DNA from: Toxonevra muliebris
Lineage: Eukaryota; Arthropoda; Insecta; Diptera; Pallopteridae
NCBI GenBank assembly: GCA_963691655.1
Contig: OY829329.1
Span: 7,268,708-7,332,707, forward strand
Direction: 5' to 3'
DNA: 64,000 nt
The first letter of the stretch is position 1, and every line of letters begins with the position of its first letter. This document shows, one piece after another, positions 1 through 12,235 of the stretch. Position numbers and translations under genes: made by a program. The notes beneath the pieces are model-generated. The model ran no database searches. It had not been told where the DNA came from and was given only the letters and a program-made list of their open reading frames with translations.

Positions 1-1799
1 ATTAAGTCTAAAGTTTAGACACGCTGTGTTTATTTGTCAATAGAATTGAAGGAAAAAAATAAAAATATTATATAGTTATGTAAATTTGAAACAACAATAG
101 ATATACATATGTACATATATTTTAAAATTGTAAATAAATAAGGTAGAAAAATAATGCCTATAGTAAATATCTGTACCTAGTTGAAAATGTGTTTTAACAA
201 CAGCACGTTATATTGATTTTTCGGTTACAAATTCAAATGAGTTTAGAAAAAAAATAAGTTTACACTTTCTACCACGAGTGTTTACGAAAACAAAAGTATT
301 GTTTCATAGTTTGTTGTGTTTCATGTGACATTAGTGTTTTCACATGACAAATGTGTCAAAAGTCAAATAGTATTCGCTTCATGATTGATATTAGTTTTCA
401 TTTATCAAAATGTGTAAGTAGACAGATGATAAGGAATCTTATTTTAAGACAGCAGTTTTTATGACTCAAATGTGTCAAAAATCCGATGACTTTTAATGGC
501 TCCATATAACGAAATGTGTCAAAATTGAGATAAGAATGTTTTAACACCTCTATAAAGAAACTGATTATAAAAACTTTTTTTAAATCATAGAAAAATTATA
601 ATAATATTCTTCGAAATTGCATCATTTCTTAAAGTCTCAAAATAGACCAAAGCCCAAATAGCCCAAAAGTAAACAAAATATAATATGAAAAAAAAAAAAA
701 AAAAAAGTAACTAAGTGATGAAATTTTTAGAATAAATTACTTATGTATGCTGAATCTAAATGCTGATTGATTAAATGATTTAAATTAAATCAAATAAAAA
801 TATTGACAGATTTCATAATTTATTTATTTGTTTCCACAAACAGCGATGGAAATTACAAATGAGATTTTAATGAATTTGCAGACAATCTTTTTTTTTTATT
901 CAGTTGAAGAAAGCAAGATAAGTTGATTTAAGTTGAGGTAATGGAAAATTGTAAACGCTAATGTAAACAAAGCCTTTCATACCTACTTATAAAAAAAAAA
1001 GAGCAGGAAGTGAGACCTCTGCATATTTATATAAAAAAAACGTATTCACTCTGCGTAACAGTTAATAAAAATAAAATATTTGTTTACATTTATTTTTAAC
1101 CAATTTTTTATGACTTCTTTTCTTTCTCTCATGGGTTTTTTTACACTGTTTATTGTTGTTGTTATTACTATTATTATTGTTGTTTGTTGTTTAATATTGA
1201 TTGTTTATTTATGATGCACTTTAAATAATGTGCAAAGAAATTGTGGAAAATTTTGAAAAATGCAGCAGCAGTAATGTACTTAGTAGAAAAATATTGATTT
1301 ATTAATATTAATAATAACAATAATACTTACAATGGCAAAAAATGTTAATAATGACATATGATTCGGTGTTGATATATCACGATTTGTTAAATAGTCTGCA
1401 AGATTTTCACAATTTTGAATGTGTTGCATTTGCTAAAAAGAGAGAGAGAGAGAGAAAAAAAGAGAAAAAGAAAGTTAGTATGAAGTTATATATTAAATTC
1501 AAAAAAAAAAAAAAAAAAAAAACTAAAATTAAAAATATACAAAACTGTTTTTAAACATAGATAAATTTTGTAAGCTATGTTCTCAATACTATTCTCGCTG
1601 TAATGTGATAGAATAGAAAATAAGCTGCATGTGCTCCCAATAACAACAACACGAGAGAACATTGTCTTGCTCTGTATGCTCTCAATATTAAAGGGAAAAT
1701 GTATAATACAATGCCTGTAATTGCAAGCAAATCGCGTAATGTATGTGCATATTGACAGCCAATAGATCCGATATTGGTACAATACAAATCGGTACAGCA
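1..1799. other. AT-rich noncoding DNA
   Basis: No supportable coding region. The stretch holds A/T homopolymers, a GA-rich run near 1440-1470 and a poly-A run near 1501-1521. Open frames here are composed of Lys/Phe/Asn/Ile runs that follow the base composition. A cluster of TGTGTCAAA motifs at 349-524 is listed separately. Confidence 0.6.
349..524 (+). promoter_or_regulatory. Three-copy cluster of AAATGTGTCAAAA
   Basis: The identical 13-mer AAATGTGTCAAAA occurs at 349-361, 468-480 and 512-524, all in the same orientation, with a related AAAATGTGTAAG near 408. The spacers are not similar to each other, so this does not look like a simple tandem duplication. It may be a homotypic cluster for a DNA-binding protein; TGTCAA resembles TALE-homeodomain sites. 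The function is inference only. Confidence 0.3.
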
Positions 1800-1881
1800 A
1801 TTCGTCGCCTGAGAATTGATTTGGCGTATAGGCATACCAATACTTATACACATACGCCAAATTAATTCTCAGGCGACGAAT
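1800..1881. mobile_element. Short foldback hairpin element, copy 1
   Basis: The left arm starts ATTCGTCGCCTGAGAATTGA and the right arm is its reverse complement, ending at 1881. Over about 30 bp the arms differ at one base, around a loop of roughly 20 bp. A second copy with the same arms lies at 29093-29170, so this is a dispersed repeat and not a chance palindrome. The short size and near-perfect stem suit a tiny MITE, although an expressed hairpin RNA cannot be excluded. Confidence 0.7.
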
Positions 1882-2555
1882 TGCATCGTGTATTCCGTTC
1901 TTCAGCTGTCTCAGCTAGCATCTTATTTTTCGTTTTTTGCATCACTTTCATTTTTACCTATGACTCTGAGTTTATATTTTCAACTAAAAAAAAATTATTT
2001 TTTTTGTACCTATTTTAATTTAAACTTCTATGTCTGTTTTATAACACAAACTAAATAAAACTGTGTAGAAAATTTCTAAAATACCCTCAATATAATTTCA
2101 TATTTTTGTTTCTTAACAGCTATAGCTACTTGAATTTTAAAGTATTTCTTTTTTTGTGTGGTAAAGCCAAAATCTTATCAAACATTTTAACCACAATGAT
2201 GATAAGAGAAGTACCTACATCACATTTTTATCATTACTCCAACAATAGTGACAACAATAATAACAAAAACATAAATAATAACCCATACTTGACAAGCAAT
2301 CAAGCACATTATGAGATAAAGAATTTTCTTTATTATTTATTTTTTTTTATTTGTTTTTGATATGTGTAAACATTTGTAGTTTTTGTGTTTTTATCTTTTT
2401 CATTTTAGCGTACATGTCAAGGGCAAATAATAATATTTCTTTAGAAAGCTATGAGTTAGGTTTTAATACACTTTTGCAATTTTTTTTTTGCAAATTAAGT
2501 TTAATCAATCAATTAAAAAATTTTAAATATAACCAATTTATGCGAAATTTCTTAC
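1882..2555. other. AT-rich noncoding DNA
   Basis: No coding signal or recognisable element. Only low-complexity open frames rich in Phe, Asn and Tyr are present. Confidence 0.6.
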
Positions 2556-2801
2556 AAAATAGTTGTTGATGATAAACAAAATTTTAATTAAAGTTTAATT
2601 TGAATTTTATTGCAAAAACAAACCAAGTCTCAAAAATGTCTAAATTTGATTCTTTTTTTCTTTCTTTGACAAAAATAGTTGATGATAAACAACAATTGTA
2701 ATTTAAGTTTAATTTATAAAAGCGAACCGTTCACAATATATCTGATGTTGCTTTTTCACAGGCTAAAATAGTTGATGATAAAAAAAAATTTTAATTGAAG
2801 T
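2556..2801 (+). repeat. Three imperfect direct repeats (GTTGATGATAAA unit)
   Basis: A unit beginning AAAATAGTTGATGATAAA and continuing into AATTTTAATTAAAGTTTAATT occurs at about 2556-2600, 2672-2714 and 2765-2801. The first unit has an extra GTT. Spacing is about 116 and 93 bp with unrelated spacers. It may be a decayed tandem array or a repeated protein-binding module. Confidence 0.5.
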
Positions 2802-3230
2802 ATGTTATTCAAAAATGTTGAAATGTTTGTAGTTGTATTCTTATTCCTCATATGTATAAATGGTCCAAATTAAGATAAAGAATAAAAAAAATACATTATG
2901 GGGGATATTGGTTTGAAAGCGAAGTAGGTCAGTTGTGAAGGAAATTGAATTATAATTGGAATATACCAACAAAGAGAAATGAACCCTCTATTTTGATATA
3001 TAATTAGTGTTTAATGGGTGAAAAAACTAATTAAAGTGAGGAATATCAAACACATTCACATCGGAAACTGGTCAAATTGCCAAATTTATTACAATAATAA
3101 ACACGAAATTCTCGTTATTACACTTTTTCTCTGCCTCTTTTTTTTTCTTTAGTTACATACAATTCCCAGCTCTCAGCATATCTAAATTTACTGCTATATT
3201 TTAATGTGGCAATCTCCTATATATTTTTTT

Positions 3231-3257
3231 TCTCTTCTCTCTCTCTCTCTCTCTCTC
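3231..3257 (+). repeat. (CT)n microsatellite
   Basis: An almost pure run of CT dinucleotides, read as GAGAG on the other strand. In flies such runs can bind GAGA factor, but there is no adjacent gene to tie it to. Confidence 0.7.
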
Positions 3258-5328
3258 AAACACTATCGCATTCATTGAAAGTTGAAAAGATATTCGCATG
3301 ACATATTTTTTGTTCGTTTCTCGATCAAATCAATAATGGCGTATGACACACAAAATGACACACACACACACACCGTCACAGTGGTTGGTTATTTAATATG
3401 CATATAACAAATTAGTATGCAAAATTTGTAATTTCTAAGTTGATGCGTCAATAAAAATAAAAAATAAATGTTAAAACAAAAATGGATAGGCACATAAAAA
3501 TACCACAACCAGCAACTGTATAAATGTAAGCGCTACTCAATTGTATACACAAACATTAAAATTCCAAAAGAAAAAAAAAAAACTTTATTTATTATTATAA
3601 TTATTTGTTTTATGATTAAATTTCAACTAACATTTTACGGTGTGTGTGGTTTATTATCGCGTCAGCAGTAGAAAAATACGAAAAAAAAAAAAAATGTGAC
3701 TATTAATTTAAATGTTAATATTAATTTAAATGTACAACATTAAATGACAGCTGCTTATGATTACACACATGCATATATACGCTCAGTGGGTGGTCTGCAA
3801 AGTGGTGGTCGCCAGCCGCTGGTCGTTGACAATTTGATCAATTCATTTTAGTAATCAAAATATGAGTAATAAGCACGTAAGCAACATTTGTGAATTTAAT
3901 GGCAACAACAGAGTTTATTTCAAGATGTTTTTTTTCCTATTAAAAGTACAATACTTTATTATTCATATGATAATTATTAAATATTCTTATATTTTGCGAA
4001 ATTCAAAAATTTTTTTTATTTTATATTTTCTACGCATTTTTTACTTTGAAGTGTTATCTATTTTTTTTTTGCAGATAACATGGCGTTGTTTTGCAATTTT
4101 TCTGCTGTTGCTGCTATGCAAATAAATAATAATAAAAATATAGGAAAATCAAATATTATTATCAGCAAATTTTGTTAAGCTTTGTAATTAGCACATGTTC
4201 TGCTCAAGTCTCAAGAAAAGTAAATACAAAAAGCTAGAATCTATTCAAGTACTTCCTTTGTAAGAGCAGCACTTGAAGGACTCTACGTATAGCATTTAAA
4301 TGGTTATAGAACTTAGAATCTATGAGAATTATATGAGTTATCAGTTTAATCTGACTTAGCTCTTTGTTCCCAAGTTCTTTTGAAGATTATCTATTTTTTT
4401 TTTTTTTTTTGTACTGTATTTACTTGATTATCTTTATCTTTCATAACTTTCGAAACGAACCATTTACCACTACATTCATATCGCTTAAATCTATTTTATA
4501 ATGCTATCATAAATTATAGTTACTTTACTAGGATTTAGTAAAGATTTTTTGTAAAAGTCATTGTTTATATTAAAATGAATTGTGTTGATAATTTATTTAC
4601 AAAATGTCTTAAAATGTTGCGTTTGGTTGAGGGCCTTTGACTTTGAAGTCATACTGTTTGAAAACTCATTAATTAAATAATATTTAATGAATTTAAATTT
4701 TTATTTAATAACATTTGAAGTTACAAATTTTTTACAGCTTTAAATAAGTAGGTATTTAATTTTTGTAATTTAATTTAATGAGTTTTTAGTAAATCTGTTT
4801 TTAATTTGAACTTTGAGCGCTAAGTGCACCCTAATGATTGAGTGAAATTCAATTGCAAAAACACAGTTAAAAATATTAATAAAAAATCAAACACTTTCAA
4901 ATGTAATTATACAATACAAATAAAGTATCTATAATAAATTATTTTTATAACTTATTGGTGAAACTTATTGGCAGTTTGAAATTTTAATGTAACATTACTA
5001 CGGAATTGGCAGGATTTATTTAAAAAAAAAAAAAAACGAAAAATTTGCATATATTATACATCTAGATTTTATAATTAAATTAATATTGAACATTTATGTA
5101 AATTATGACATTTATAACTTATACGAAAAATAAAAAAAAAAAAAACAAAAACATTGATGTATGTATGTGCAAATTTATGTGGCACAGCACACGATCATTA
5201 AACAGGAGAGCGAGCAGTGATATCTGTTAAAAAAATTCCAAAAAAAAGGTGGCTAAAATTTTAAAGAAATCAAAAATAAAGATATAATAATAATTAACTA
5301 AATTTTTTCCTTGTTTTTTTTAAACCAT

Positions 5329-5336
5329 TGACGTCA
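5329..5336. promoter_or_regulatory. CRE-type palindrome TGACGTCA
   Basis: A perfect 8-bp cAMP-response-element palindrome in the context CATTGACGTCAATA. It is one of eight in the window that share an ATTGACGTCA(A/G)T-like extended context. Binding by CREB/ATF-type bZIP factors is known for this motif; activity here is inference. Confidence 0.4.
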
Positions 5337-8300
5337 ATACTGACCTCAATAAAAGAGTTCATCGCAATAGCGACAAAAAAAAAATTGAAAAAAACAAAAA
5401 CAAGAGACTAGCTAATAATTAGTTACTATTTTTAAACTGTATACAATTTCTAGAAATGCTATTATTAGTATGTCTATATGAATGTAGTAGTTATTATGAT
5501 ACAAAAAGTGAGAGAGATGCTTGAATGTCTTAGTTATAAAATAAATTTAGATCAAGATGAGATAAGCGATTGGCCGCGCTATAAAAACTTAAAATAGATT
5601 AAACAATTAACTAATCAATTTAACTACACGTTGCTGTTATTATTTAACATAAACATAACATAAGAATTGCTGTTACTGTTAACAGCTTTACGATGATTTA
5701 ACATGAATTTATAGCATTAACGCACTGCTGTGGTGTTTACTTATCATAATGAAACAAAGCAATGCGAAAACTACTACTCTCTATATTTATTTACATTACC
5801 GACTCTTAATAATTTTAATATTATTTACTTTATAAAAAGCAGCATCATTTTATTTTCAACATTTTTGCACGTTCTTTTTATTTTATTTACATACTAAGTG
5901 TGTATTATTTATTGTTATTGATGTTGTTTTTTTTTCTCTCTCTCTTTTGTATAATTGATAAATTATGCCAATTTCATTTAAATTGTTTTATTTATGTATG
6001 TATACAATTTTTGTTAATAGACTCGTATTTATATTCAAAGCACGATGCTTTCAAAAAAAAAAAAAAACAGAAACAAAATCTTGCAATTGCCTGAACAGTA
6101 GCAGCAAATAAATTAACAATAATTTGTTAATCAATATAGATAACAAATTAAGCAAAAAGGTTTAATTAAGTTAATTTTTCTATGAATAAAATGCGGTTCA
6201 TAGAATTTGCAATTGTCGGTCACATGACAGTGATGTGGATCACGTTTTGTTTTCTTTTTTCATTCTAAAATTATAGGTTGATTTTACTATGACTATAAGA
6301 TTATTAAATACTAGCTCTCTTTAAATTTTAAGTTGTTTTAAAACCGTTTTTCATCAAAGCAATAATTGCCTAAATGTGCTTTGATATAATTATTTGATTA
6401 TAGCAGTTAATGGTTTGCTAATTAAAAAATTTAATTTAACCAATTACGAGTAATAAAGACAGGTGTAAATATTTATTCTAATTATTTAAAATTTTTAATT
6501 TTTCAATTATAAATCTTTATTATTTTCAAGCATTTTTATCATATTCTATACATAGCATTATCGAAAAGGAAAACAGAGAGAATCTAAATAGTTAAATTCA
6601 ATTGTGTTGATATGTGCATGTATGTTAACATGAGCAAAGCGAGGGCACCCTGTTAATATACAGTGGGAAACACTCTCTCATGCTCTTTGGTAATGAACTA
6701 TACTTTCTGGCGCCATATTGAATCATTAATAGAGAGATTCATGCCCTTTGTATAAGCTGTTGTTTTTTGCATAAATTGACAGGGCTAACTCATAAGTCTT
6801 AACTCTCAAATTTTAGATATTGTATTCAAGACAAAGTCAGTTATTCTTCAACAAAAAAATACACAATTCTTTAGAAAAAAAATGTGTTAAAATAAAAAAT
6901 AAATCTTAAATTAATAACCTCCTGCTAAATAAATTAATAATAAATTATCACAAAAAAAATAAAATAATAAACATAAAAAACTCCCAAACAAAAGAAACAA
7001 AATAAACGTGACTAAGTCAAGGTGCAAAGCCCTCAAATTTTTCGCTTGCCATAATTACAAAAGTGAACAAAACGAACAGAAGTTGCGCGCTAATGAAAAA
7101 TTGATAAAAAATAAAGTGCAGCATGTTTTTTTGCACACATACTAAATTAAATTAAAAAAAGCAAAAACAAAAAAAAAGAGCAAAAAATAAATAACAAAAT
7201 TTAAGAAAAATAAACTAATAAAGAGAGAAAAAGTATTAATAACAAACAAAAACGTGTATGTTTATGAGAAGCGTGCAAAAATAATTAAACACACTGGTAA
7301 AGTAAAGAAGCCAGAATCCCATTTACATAACTTGTTTTGCAAACATGCGGATTTACTATTTAATACTTATATTTTTATTAATTTTTTAGTGTTTTTTACA
7401 TATTATTTATTCTTTTTTTTTGCGATAAGCAAAAAAAGAACAATAAGTAAATACCTATAAAAAAAAAAGAAACAAGTTTACTTTAAAGAAGAAAAAAATT
7501 GTGTTTTTGCAAATGAATTATTGTCAGTAGTATATAGCAGAAAACGAGAAAAATAAATGTTAATTTTATTAATGAAATTAAAAAAAGAAAAACAATCACA
7601 CATGCATACACAAATCGCAAGAGACTTAAAATAAATCGCGAGCCAAAGAGTCTGAGATGACGTTTGCTATTTATTCTTATTGGAGCGTGTGTTCAAAAGA
7701 AGTTTGCTATAAAATGTTTGTGGATGAGACAGTCTGTCTCGATTTAAACTGGCTTTAAATTTAAATTTGTATTTATATTTATTAATAAAACAAGAATTCG
7801 ATCAGAACTATGAGAATTTTTTGCAGTTCCTTTTTCTTCCGCGCTTACTTAATGCACGTATACCAAAATCAATATATGGTATAAAATGATTAATCTTCAT
7901 AGAAACTTAAGAGACGTTTTTCCTCCTTCAGGATAACTCGAGAAAAATAAATATTGTTTCATTCATTGTTACTTGCAGCTATTTTTTAAATGCTGCAATC
8001 AATCAAAATTATACAAAAAAATTACATGTTATTTTTCTGACTGCTTTGATAATAATTGTCATATTTACAATTTGACAGTTGGTTGTACGTGTGTTATAAT
8101 AGAAAAGCGGAAGCGCTATTTGCATATCCGTCACATTGCCTCTCTAACATTTTTTACATTCAATTACGCACGTACAGTCACTTATGCAAGTCGGTATAAT
8201 TCCTTTCAAATAAGTTGCTATACATAGAGAGATCGAGAGATTTTAATTTTAAACTTAATTCCTGTTTAGGGAAATCCCCACAATTTAGAATTTTGATTTT

Positions 8301-8789
8301 ACCACTTAAACATTTCACAAATGGTTTAGTTATTTTTCATATTTATTTTTAAAATTAGCAATAACTTAAAAGTTTTCAGCGTAAATAAAAGTAGCGTAAA
8401 AGTGCGTATACTCAAGTTCACTATTAAACTTATAGAAAATTGTAGAAAATTATTATTTAAATTGTGTCATTATTGACATAATTCAATGACTTTTCACTGA
8501 CTGTTTGCTTGTTATATTTATATACACATGATGCTTTTTTTTTTTTTGCTATGAAAAAAAAATCACGTTAATTCAATTAAGCCACGTTTTAACCTTCATT
8601 AAATTTGTGTTGTTATTTACACAATATCTTACTTAAATATAAATTTACTCTTACTTAATAATAATAGACTTTAATATTTTTAGAATTTTTAGCAAAAATA
8701 ATGAAACACAATATCAATAATAAATTAATTAAAATTTAAAATATGTACAAAAAATATAAATAAATATTTATTAAGTTTTTATTAAATAC

Positions 8790-8904
8790 TTATGCTTGGT
8801 TTTCACTCTGACATATTCTCTGTCAAAGAGAGAGAAAGAGAGAATTCCCTAAATGAAATTTACCAACATTTCATTGAATTTGACATAGTGAGAATCAAGC
8901 ATTA
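8790..8904. mobile_element. MITE family A, copy 1
   Basis: The left end reads TTATGCTTGGTTTTCACT and the right end AGTGAGAATCAAGCATTAT, an imperfect terminal inverted repeat. The interior carries GTCAAAGAGAGAGAAAGAGA, and the right half has a GAATTTGACATAGTG block, as in five other copies at 19490, 20028, 20154, 28849 and 47731. It has no coding capacity, so it is a non-autonomous DNA element. Confidence 0.8.
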
Positions 8905-8918
8905 TGCTTAAAGGGGGA

Positions 8919-9026
8919 TTCAACGACCCAGTGCCGTACACTTCTCTCCTTTTTTTATACAGTTTTTATGCTCTCAATTTAAGACAGCGAAAAACTTCAT
9001 ATAAAAAAACGAAAAGAGAGCGCGCC
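8919..9026. mobile_element. MITE family B, truncated copy 1
   Basis: The sequence from TTCAACGACCCAGTGCC to AAAACGAAAAGAGAG matches the element at 28017-28152 in order and spacing, including ATACAGTTTTT and the AAAACGAAAAGAGAG block. The right terminal repeat is missing, so this copy is truncated. It directly abuts MITE A copy 1. Confidence 0.6.
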
Positions 9027-9899
9027 TTTATGTAATTGAAATTTGTTGCTACTAGAATAGTGCAGTGTGGATGAGAGAGAAAGATAACGATTTGAGAGAG
9101 TATGGTATGCTGCATTATCGATAGCACAGTGGTGCATGTTCATGTTAGATTAACTAATTATAGTATTTAAACTATGCATGCATGCAAAAGTTAATAGAAC
9201 GTGTTATTTTAATGTTTATTTCGATTTTAAACCTTATAACTTGTTGACAATTTCATATGATTGTTGTAATTATATTGATAATTTAAAATCGTACAAGTTT
9301 CAAAAAAAAAAAATCAAAAACTGGTTTCAGAGTCACAAACACGTCATTCAAAAGGGGCTCTTACAACAACAACAAACAACTAAAACAAAATACAACTCAC
9401 ACTGTAACCCAATATAATTTGTATACTATTTGCTTGCAGTATCTTATAAAAGTAGCAACAGGATTCTGGTTTTATTTTGGGCTTCTTTTTTACTTTGCTT
9501 TTTGCAAAACTTAACCCTGACATTAAAAATTCATGCATAGTTGTTAACATTGAAATCTTCAGCTTCTTCTACTACTTATTCAACATTTTACTCAATTATG
9601 AGACATGCAACATGTGCAACCGCACGAAACCGTTGTAAAATATTGGCGGCAATTTTACTTTTAAGTTTTTTTTTCTGCATTTATGCAGTATTTTTATAGC
9701 AAAACACTGTTTTATCCACTGAATCGAAATTTTGGTTGATTTTTTTAGTTTTGGGTAAAATATGTATTCAACATACGTCTGTATGTTCATATATATTTGT
9801 TTTTTGCGTGCTGCGTATTTCCAAATGAAATGTATAAAATTTAAAATGACTTCAGCGTCAGTGTAGTGTATATATTTTGTTCATATTTAAATTTCGCAT

Positions 9900-9907
9900 T
9901 GACGTCA
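9900..9907. promoter_or_regulatory. CRE-type palindrome TGACGTCA
   Basis: A perfect palindrome in the context CATTGACGTCAGCG, one of the eight-member set. Confidence 0.4.
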
Positions 9908-11594
9908 GCGAATTGGTTACTGCTGTTATTGTTGTTTTTACTTTTTTTTTTCTTCTTCTTCTCGTCTTATTATTTAGCTTAGCTTGACTTTTTTGCGGGT
10001 AATATCTTTGATATACAGACATTTGCTAACTAGCATCTTATAGAAAAAAAACCAATATCTTAATCAACCGGTTGATGTTTAATCAAGAAGTTAATATTTT
10101 TTGTATTTTGTAATAATTTTACACAGTTTTGCTTATGAAATCGTGAACGACTTGCAAAATATTGCAAAGAAACCGACGCAATAGCGCGAATAATACTTTG
10201 TTGTATTGTGTGAACGATGATTGTCGATAATAAAGTCTATTACATTTCAAATCAAGAATTATGACTACAGAGAGAGAAAATTAGACATGCTATTCAGAAA
10301 CTTTAGAGTGGAACGACAAAAAGAAACTTGAGAAAGAAAAAAAGACGAAAAATTAAAGAATTTTAGGAGTGTGTAAACGAATGAAAACAAATATCAATAA
10401 AATATTATAGCATAATTTTGTAAAACTAAAGATTTATCAGAGCCGATAATACAGTGAACACAGATGTATAGGCAAACCTATTTAATTTTGACATACTATA
10501 ATTAATAACCGTTAGCTAGTTGTCAAGTATGAATGCGTGTACTTCAAAATTGCGTGTACTTCAAAATTGCGTGTAACCTCGATTTGTCATCAAGGAAAAA
10601 ATTATGAATAAATAGTTTATTGTGTCAATCACATACTTGTGTAGACATGCCATATGCACAATACTATGAACACTTATCATCAAACCTTGATCAAACATAT
10701 TGACAAGCTTCAAATAGAGCTTGGTAACAATAGACATAACAATAGCAACCAAATACAAAAAAACAAAAAACGAAAAAACAGCGGATTCCCAAACAAAACT
10801 AAGGCAAGTGTAAAATAAAGAGAAAAAATGAAGGTACATGAACTTATTGACGTGGGGAAAATAAAATATTTTGTTAAAAAAAATAATGTATGCTAGTATG
10901 TTAATGAACTTGACTTTCAAAAACCTTTTTACTGAAGGTTAAAAAACTTTGCACATAAGTACTCATACCGAAAAAAAAGATTTTTTTCTCATTTTCAATT
11001 AATAACGTACGAAACAAGTGCCGGAAATAATTTCAATTCTTTTTTATTGTATTAAAATTTAAATTAATCAAATATAAGTTAGCATCATTTAAATATTGAG
11101 AAATGAAGCCGGAGCAGGCAGCAAAAATGAACAGAAGTCAAACGCCTTTGAAAGGAGCAGTATTAAAAAGGGGAAAAGTCAATAAACTTATAAAACTTTA
11201 AATGAACAAAGTACAGTGCACTGCTTTATCGACTGAATGAATTGGGAGTCTATAATTATTTTCGATGAAATTGTGATAAATTTTTATTGGTTTCAATATT
11301 TTTCAAGAAAAATTACAACATAGAGACCTATGCAAATTAATTATAACTACATATGCTCATACTTTTTATCATTCAATTGGTGAATGAATGAATGTGAAAA
11401 AATTAAAATAGCAAATAAAACTTGATTTTCTTTTCGCTTACATATAAACAATTAAAGTGACAATTAAGTTGTTTGACGTTTCTTTGTAATTTTTTTGTGG
11501 TGCTTTTTAAAAGGAAATGTTATTTTGTAATTTCTATTTATATAAACTAAAATTCAAGTTTCAAAATTTAAATGATAACTTTTTTTTATTATTA

Positions 11595-11628
<34 letters not shown>

Positions 11629-12217
11629 GAGTTTCTCTGTCAACAATATAATTACAGTTTAATTGTAGTGTCATTAACGAATGTCAATGACATAACAAAT
11701 TTATATAAAAAAAATTTGAAACAATTATTATTGTTATTTGGTGATTTCGAAATCAACTATTTCAAGCTTATGTTGTAATTTATGAATGGAAACATGTAGA
11801 GATATGTACACATGTGATTTATCTTTACTTTCAATTGATTTGTCATCGATTTTAAGTTTTATAACAAGCATGCATATATAACTACAAACGAATGTATGTA
11901 TTTCATAATAGCAGAGAGCTCAGCTTTGACAAATGATGCCAATACTGTGCACGTAAATGAGAGTTGCACGCTGCAATACAAACAATAAATTTTTACGTAA
12001 ATTTGGTAAAATAATTGCAACAGTCACTGTTATAGAAAGAGAAAACATTACGTAAGAAACTGTTTTATCGACTAACAAGCAATAATTCATATTTCCTCTC
12101 TGGTGTTACCAACTGCTTCAGTCTGACGTAGATGATGCTACATTTTAACAATTAAAATTAATTCAAGTTTCTTTTCTTTTCTAAACCTTATCAATATCAT
12201 GTTTTCATTGAATGATA

Positions 12218-12235
12218 CAGGCAGGCAGGCAGGCA
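12218..12235 (+). repeat. (CAGG)n microsatellite
   Basis: Four consecutive tetranucleotide units, CAGGCAGGCAGGCAGGCA. No coding frame runs through it. Confidence 0.7.

Larger units (their letters stand above)
2802..8789. other. Long AT-rich noncoding stretch
   Basis: Nothing coding can be supported across about 6 kb. The content is A/T homopolymers, short CA and CT microsatellites (CT run at 3231-3257, CA run near 3360) and one TGACGTCA palindrome at 5329. No splice-site-bounded open segment with coding-like composition was found on either strand. Confidence 0.6.

Noticed and set aside
10561..10920. 119-codon minus-strand open frame rich in Phe, Leu, Tyr and Ile
   Set aside because: Composition follows the AT-rich DNA, no domain or signal peptide followed by structure is evident, and the frame starts within a small tandem duplication.
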